Source of the DNA: Sphingomonas sp. OK281
Lineage (GTDB): Bacteria > Pseudomonadota > Alphaproteobacteria > Sphingomonadales > Sphingomonadaceae
Length of the DNA stretch: 64,000 nucleotides
Assembly: GCF_900115295.1 (NCBI RefSeq)
Contig: NZ_FOVZ01000001.1
Coordinates: 62,001 to 126,000, forward strand
Direction of reading: 5' to 3'
Shown here: positions 62,465 through 64,000 of the stretch, piece by piece
Layout: each line of letters opens with the position of its first letter
Numbering within the stretch: position 1 is the first letter of the stretch
Translations under genes and position numbers: made by a program
The notes under the pieces: generated by a model
Databases searched by the model: none
What the model was told of the DNA's origin: nothing
The model's input: the letters and a program-made list of their open reading frames with translations, nothing else

Positions 62465-62844
62465 ACCACCCCGGCGAAGGCCGGGGCCCAATTGGGAAGG
62501 CCCCGCTGATGGAAGAACAAGCGTTCGTCTACATCATGGCAAGTGGGTTTAACGGTACGATCTACCTCGGCTCGACGCTGAACCTGGCGAAGCGCGTGTG
62601 GGAACACCGCAACGCCGTCGTTGCCGGGTTCACGAAGAAATACGACTGCAAGCTGCTCGTCTGGTATGAGTTAGCCGGTAGTTGGGAAGCCGCCCGGCAG
62701 CGCGAGCTGCACATGAAGGAGTGGAAGCGAGACTGGAAACTGCGTGAGATCAACGGTTTCAATCCCTCTTGGGACGACCTTTACGATCGCATCGCACTAC
62801 CATGACCGCTTTCCCAATTGGGCCCCGGCCTTCGCCGGGGTGGT
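62465..62844. mobile_element. Family A inverted repeat with a GIY-YIG nuclease gene in the loop
   Basis: The left arm 62465-62498 and the right arm 62811-62844 are perfectly complementary over 34 bp (ACCACCCCGGCGAAGGCCGG... then GGCCCAATTGGGAA). The gene starts 10 bp after the left arm and its stop ends 5 bp before the right arm, so the unit is exactly repeat-gene-repeat (380 bp). Seven other copies in the window have the same arms with loops of 28-45 nt. It separates mdh from sucD without damaging either. Confidence 0.92.
62509..62805 (+). CDS. GIY-YIG nuclease in a repeat cassette (COG2827-like)
   Basis: 98 aa, a minimal single-domain GIY-YIG protein. AFVYIMASGFNGTIYLGSTL gives the V-Y-I ... 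Y-x-G core, with NLAKRVWEHR carrying the conserved arginine and histidine and RELHMKEWKRDWK the metal-binding glutamate. Small members of this group resemble UvrC/homing endonuclease catalytic domains without a DNA-binding partner domain. The gene fits exactly inside a perfect 34-bp inverted repeat. It might nick or cut that structure. That is a hypothesis; no activity can be read from sequence. Confidence 0.88.
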   Translation: MEEQAFVYIMASGFNGTIYLGSTLNLAKRVWEHRNAVVAGFTKKYDCKLLVWYELAGSWEAARQRELHMKEWKRDWKLREINGFNPSWDDLYDRIALP

Positions 62845-62859
62845 AAGGAACGAGACAAG

Positions 62860-63744
62860 ATGAGCATCCTCGTCGACAAGAACACCAAGGTCATCACGCA
62901 AGGCATGACCGGCGAAACCGGCAGCTTCCATACCAAGGCGGCGCTGGAATACGGCACGCAGATGGTCGGCGGCGTCACGCCCGGCAAGGGCGGCACCACC
63001 CACCTCGACCTCCCCGTCTACAACACCGTCGCCGAAGCCAAGGCCATGACCGGCGCGACCGCGTCGGTCATCTACGTGCCGCCTCCCTTCGCCGCCGATT
63101 CGATCCTCGAGGCAATCGACGCCGAGATCGAGCTGATCGTCGCGATCACCGAGGGCATTCCCGTCCTCGACATGGTCAAGGTCAAGCGCGCGCTGTCGGG
63201 CTCCAAGTCGCGCCTGATCGGCCCGAACTGCCCCGGCGTGCTGACCCCCGGCGAGTGCAAGATCGGCATTATGCCCGGCTCGATCTTCAAGAAGGGTTCG
63301 GTCGGCGTTGTCAGCCGTTCAGGCACGCTCACCTATGAGGCCGTCTTCCAGACGTCGAACGCAGGCCTTGGTCAGACGACCGCGGTCGGCATCGGTGGCG
63401 ATCCGGTCAACGGCACGAACTTTATCGACGTGCTCGAGCTGTTCCTCGCCGACGACGAGACCCAGTCGATCATCATGATCGGCGAAATCGGCGGCGACGC
63501 AGAAGAGCAGGCGGCACAGTTCCTTCGCGACGAAGCCAAGCGCGGTCGGTCGAAGCCGATGGCAGGCTTCATCGCCGGTCGTACGGCGCCTCCGGGCCGT
63601 CGCATGGGCCATGCCGGCGCGATCGTGTCGGGCGGCAAGGGCGACGCGGAGAGCAAGATCGCGGCGATGGAAGCTGCCGGGATCCGCGTTTCGGAAAGCC
63701 CCAGCCTGCTCGGCGAGACGCTGCTGAGCGTGTTGAAGGGCTGA
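62860..63744 (+). CDS. sucD: Succinate-CoA ligase alpha subunit
   Basis: 294 aa. The CoA-binding Rossmann domain begins [20 protein letters not shown]. The catalytic phosphohistidine is in [16 protein letters not shown] near residue 245. [20 protein letters not shown] is diagnostic. The ATG at 62860 is preceded by AAGGA just after the right arm of the repeat. It forms SucCD, which makes ATP or GTP from succinyl-CoA. The beta subunit gene sucC, often placed before sucD, is absent here and must lie elsewhere. Confidence 0.97.
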   Translation: MSILVDKNTKVITQGMTGETGSFHTKAALEYGTQMVGGVTPGKGGTTHLDLPVYNTVAEAKAMTGATASVIYVPPPFAADSILEAIDAEIELIVAITEGIPVLDMVKVKRALSGSKSRLIGPNCPGVLTPGECKIGIMPGSIFKKGSVGVVSRSGTLTYEAVFQTSNAGLGQTTAVGIGGDPVNGTNFIDVLELFLADDETQSIIMIGEIGGDAEEQAAQFLRDEAKRGRSKPMAGFIAGRTAPPGRRMGHAGAIVSGGKGDAESKIAAMEAAGIRVSESPSLLGETLLSVLKG

Positions 63745-63751
63745 GCTGACT

Positions 63752-63923
63752 ACCCCTCTCCCGTTCGGGGAGAGGGAAGGAGCTGCCGAAGGGCTCCCGT
63801 GAAAGTAGCACTTTCATGGGGTTCTGGGGCAGCGGAAGGGTGAGGGCACGTGACCGCCCGTGCCCTCACCCTCCCACCCGTAAGTGCGGGCGGGCCCCTC
63901 CCTCTCCCCCGCGGGGAGAGGGA
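63752..63923. repeat. Nested inverted repeat, CCCTCTCCC type
   Basis: Outer arms ACCCCTCTCCCGTTCGGGGAGAGGG and CCCTCTCCCCCGCGGGGAGAGGG each form a hairpin. Between them are further pairs (GGGTGAGGGCACGTGACCG / CCCGTGCCCTCACCC). The structure lies between sucD and sucA and resembles the 39848-39976 repeat in design. Confidence 0.82.
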
Positions 63924-63940
63924 CACTGAGGACGAGAACG

Positions 63941-64000
63941 ATGGGCTACGAAGGCCAGGATTTCAGCGATATCGCAGCCGGCGTCAGCCCGGCGTTCGTG
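63941..64000 (+). CDS. sucA: 2-oxoglutarate dehydrogenase E1 component, 3' partial
   Basis: Only 20 codons are in the window (MGYEGQDFSDIAAGVSPAFV). This start matches alphaproteobacterial SucA/OdhA N-terminal tails. GAGGACGAGAACG upstream supplies a ribosome binding site, and sucD directly precedes it, as expected for mdh-sucD-sucA. The call depends on this short stretch and on context. Confidence 0.75.
   Translation, partial: MGYEGQDFSDIAAGVSPAFV

Overview
The window looks like chromosomal DNA of a sphingomonad (Alphaproteobacteria, Sphingomonadales). The support is high GC with strong GC3 bias outside the first 10 kb, a gene called amidotransferase 1 of the exosortase A (XrtA) type, TIGR02117 and ZapE proteins, SdhCDAB plus Mdh-SucD-SucA TCA genes, and dense palindromic intergenic repeats. 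The genus is inferred from gene content only.

Layout. 1-5926: a lower-GC exopolysaccharide block (GT4, NAD-sugar epimerase, GT2, FrhB-like Fe-S protein, Wzy/WaaL-like membrane protein, secreted protein). 6110-9930: a decayed IS66 element whose tnpC is split by a decayed IS110 element; the junction can be read to the base. 10271-10347: tRNA-Arg(CCG). 10399-11875: nth and dapB. 11978-22167: a lipid head-group/envelope cluster (MobA-like NTP transferase, Tam41-like nucleotidyltransferase, lipid kinase, DUF2141 protein, flippase, amidotransferase, CDP-alcohol phosphatidyltransferase, glycerophosphotransferase-like protein, LicC-like NTP transferase). 22316-27023: an EmrAB/NodT-type efflux operon. 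27305-28384: MscS. 28539-32508: otsB-GH15-otsA trehalose operon. 33104-38328: NodT-MacA-ATPase-permease efflux operon with a DUF559 nuclease gene wedged in. 38303-46163: molybdenum hydroxylase (PaoABC-like) operon with maturation factors. 46221-51259: GDPD, lipoprotein, TIGR02117, phhA, prmA, SDR. 51467-54204: two tandem soluble chemoreceptor-like proteins. 54456-59527: sdhCDA, then a 1.7 kb interruption, then sdhB. 59708-64000: thioesterase, zapE, mdh, a GIY-YIG gene, sucD and the start of sucA.

The most striking pattern is the set of palindromic repeats. At least five families of long inverted repeats fill the intergenic space. Two of them hold a complete small nuclease gene in the loop: a GIY-YIG gene between perfect 34-bp arms (62465-62844), and a DUF559 gene between 39-bp arms (36688-37114). 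Seven short-loop copies of the GIY-YIG arm sequence lie elsewhere in the window. This looks like an autonomous/non-autonomous pair of nuclease-linked mini-elements, and I consider it the best candidate for an undescribed system here. Second is the lipid cluster, where a lipid kinase, a Tam41-like putative CDP-lipid synthase, a CDP-alcohol phosphatidyltransferase and two NTP transferases suggest a complete route for building a modified phospholipid or sphingolipid head group.

All homology statements rest on recognised motifs and family resemblance read by eye; no search was run.
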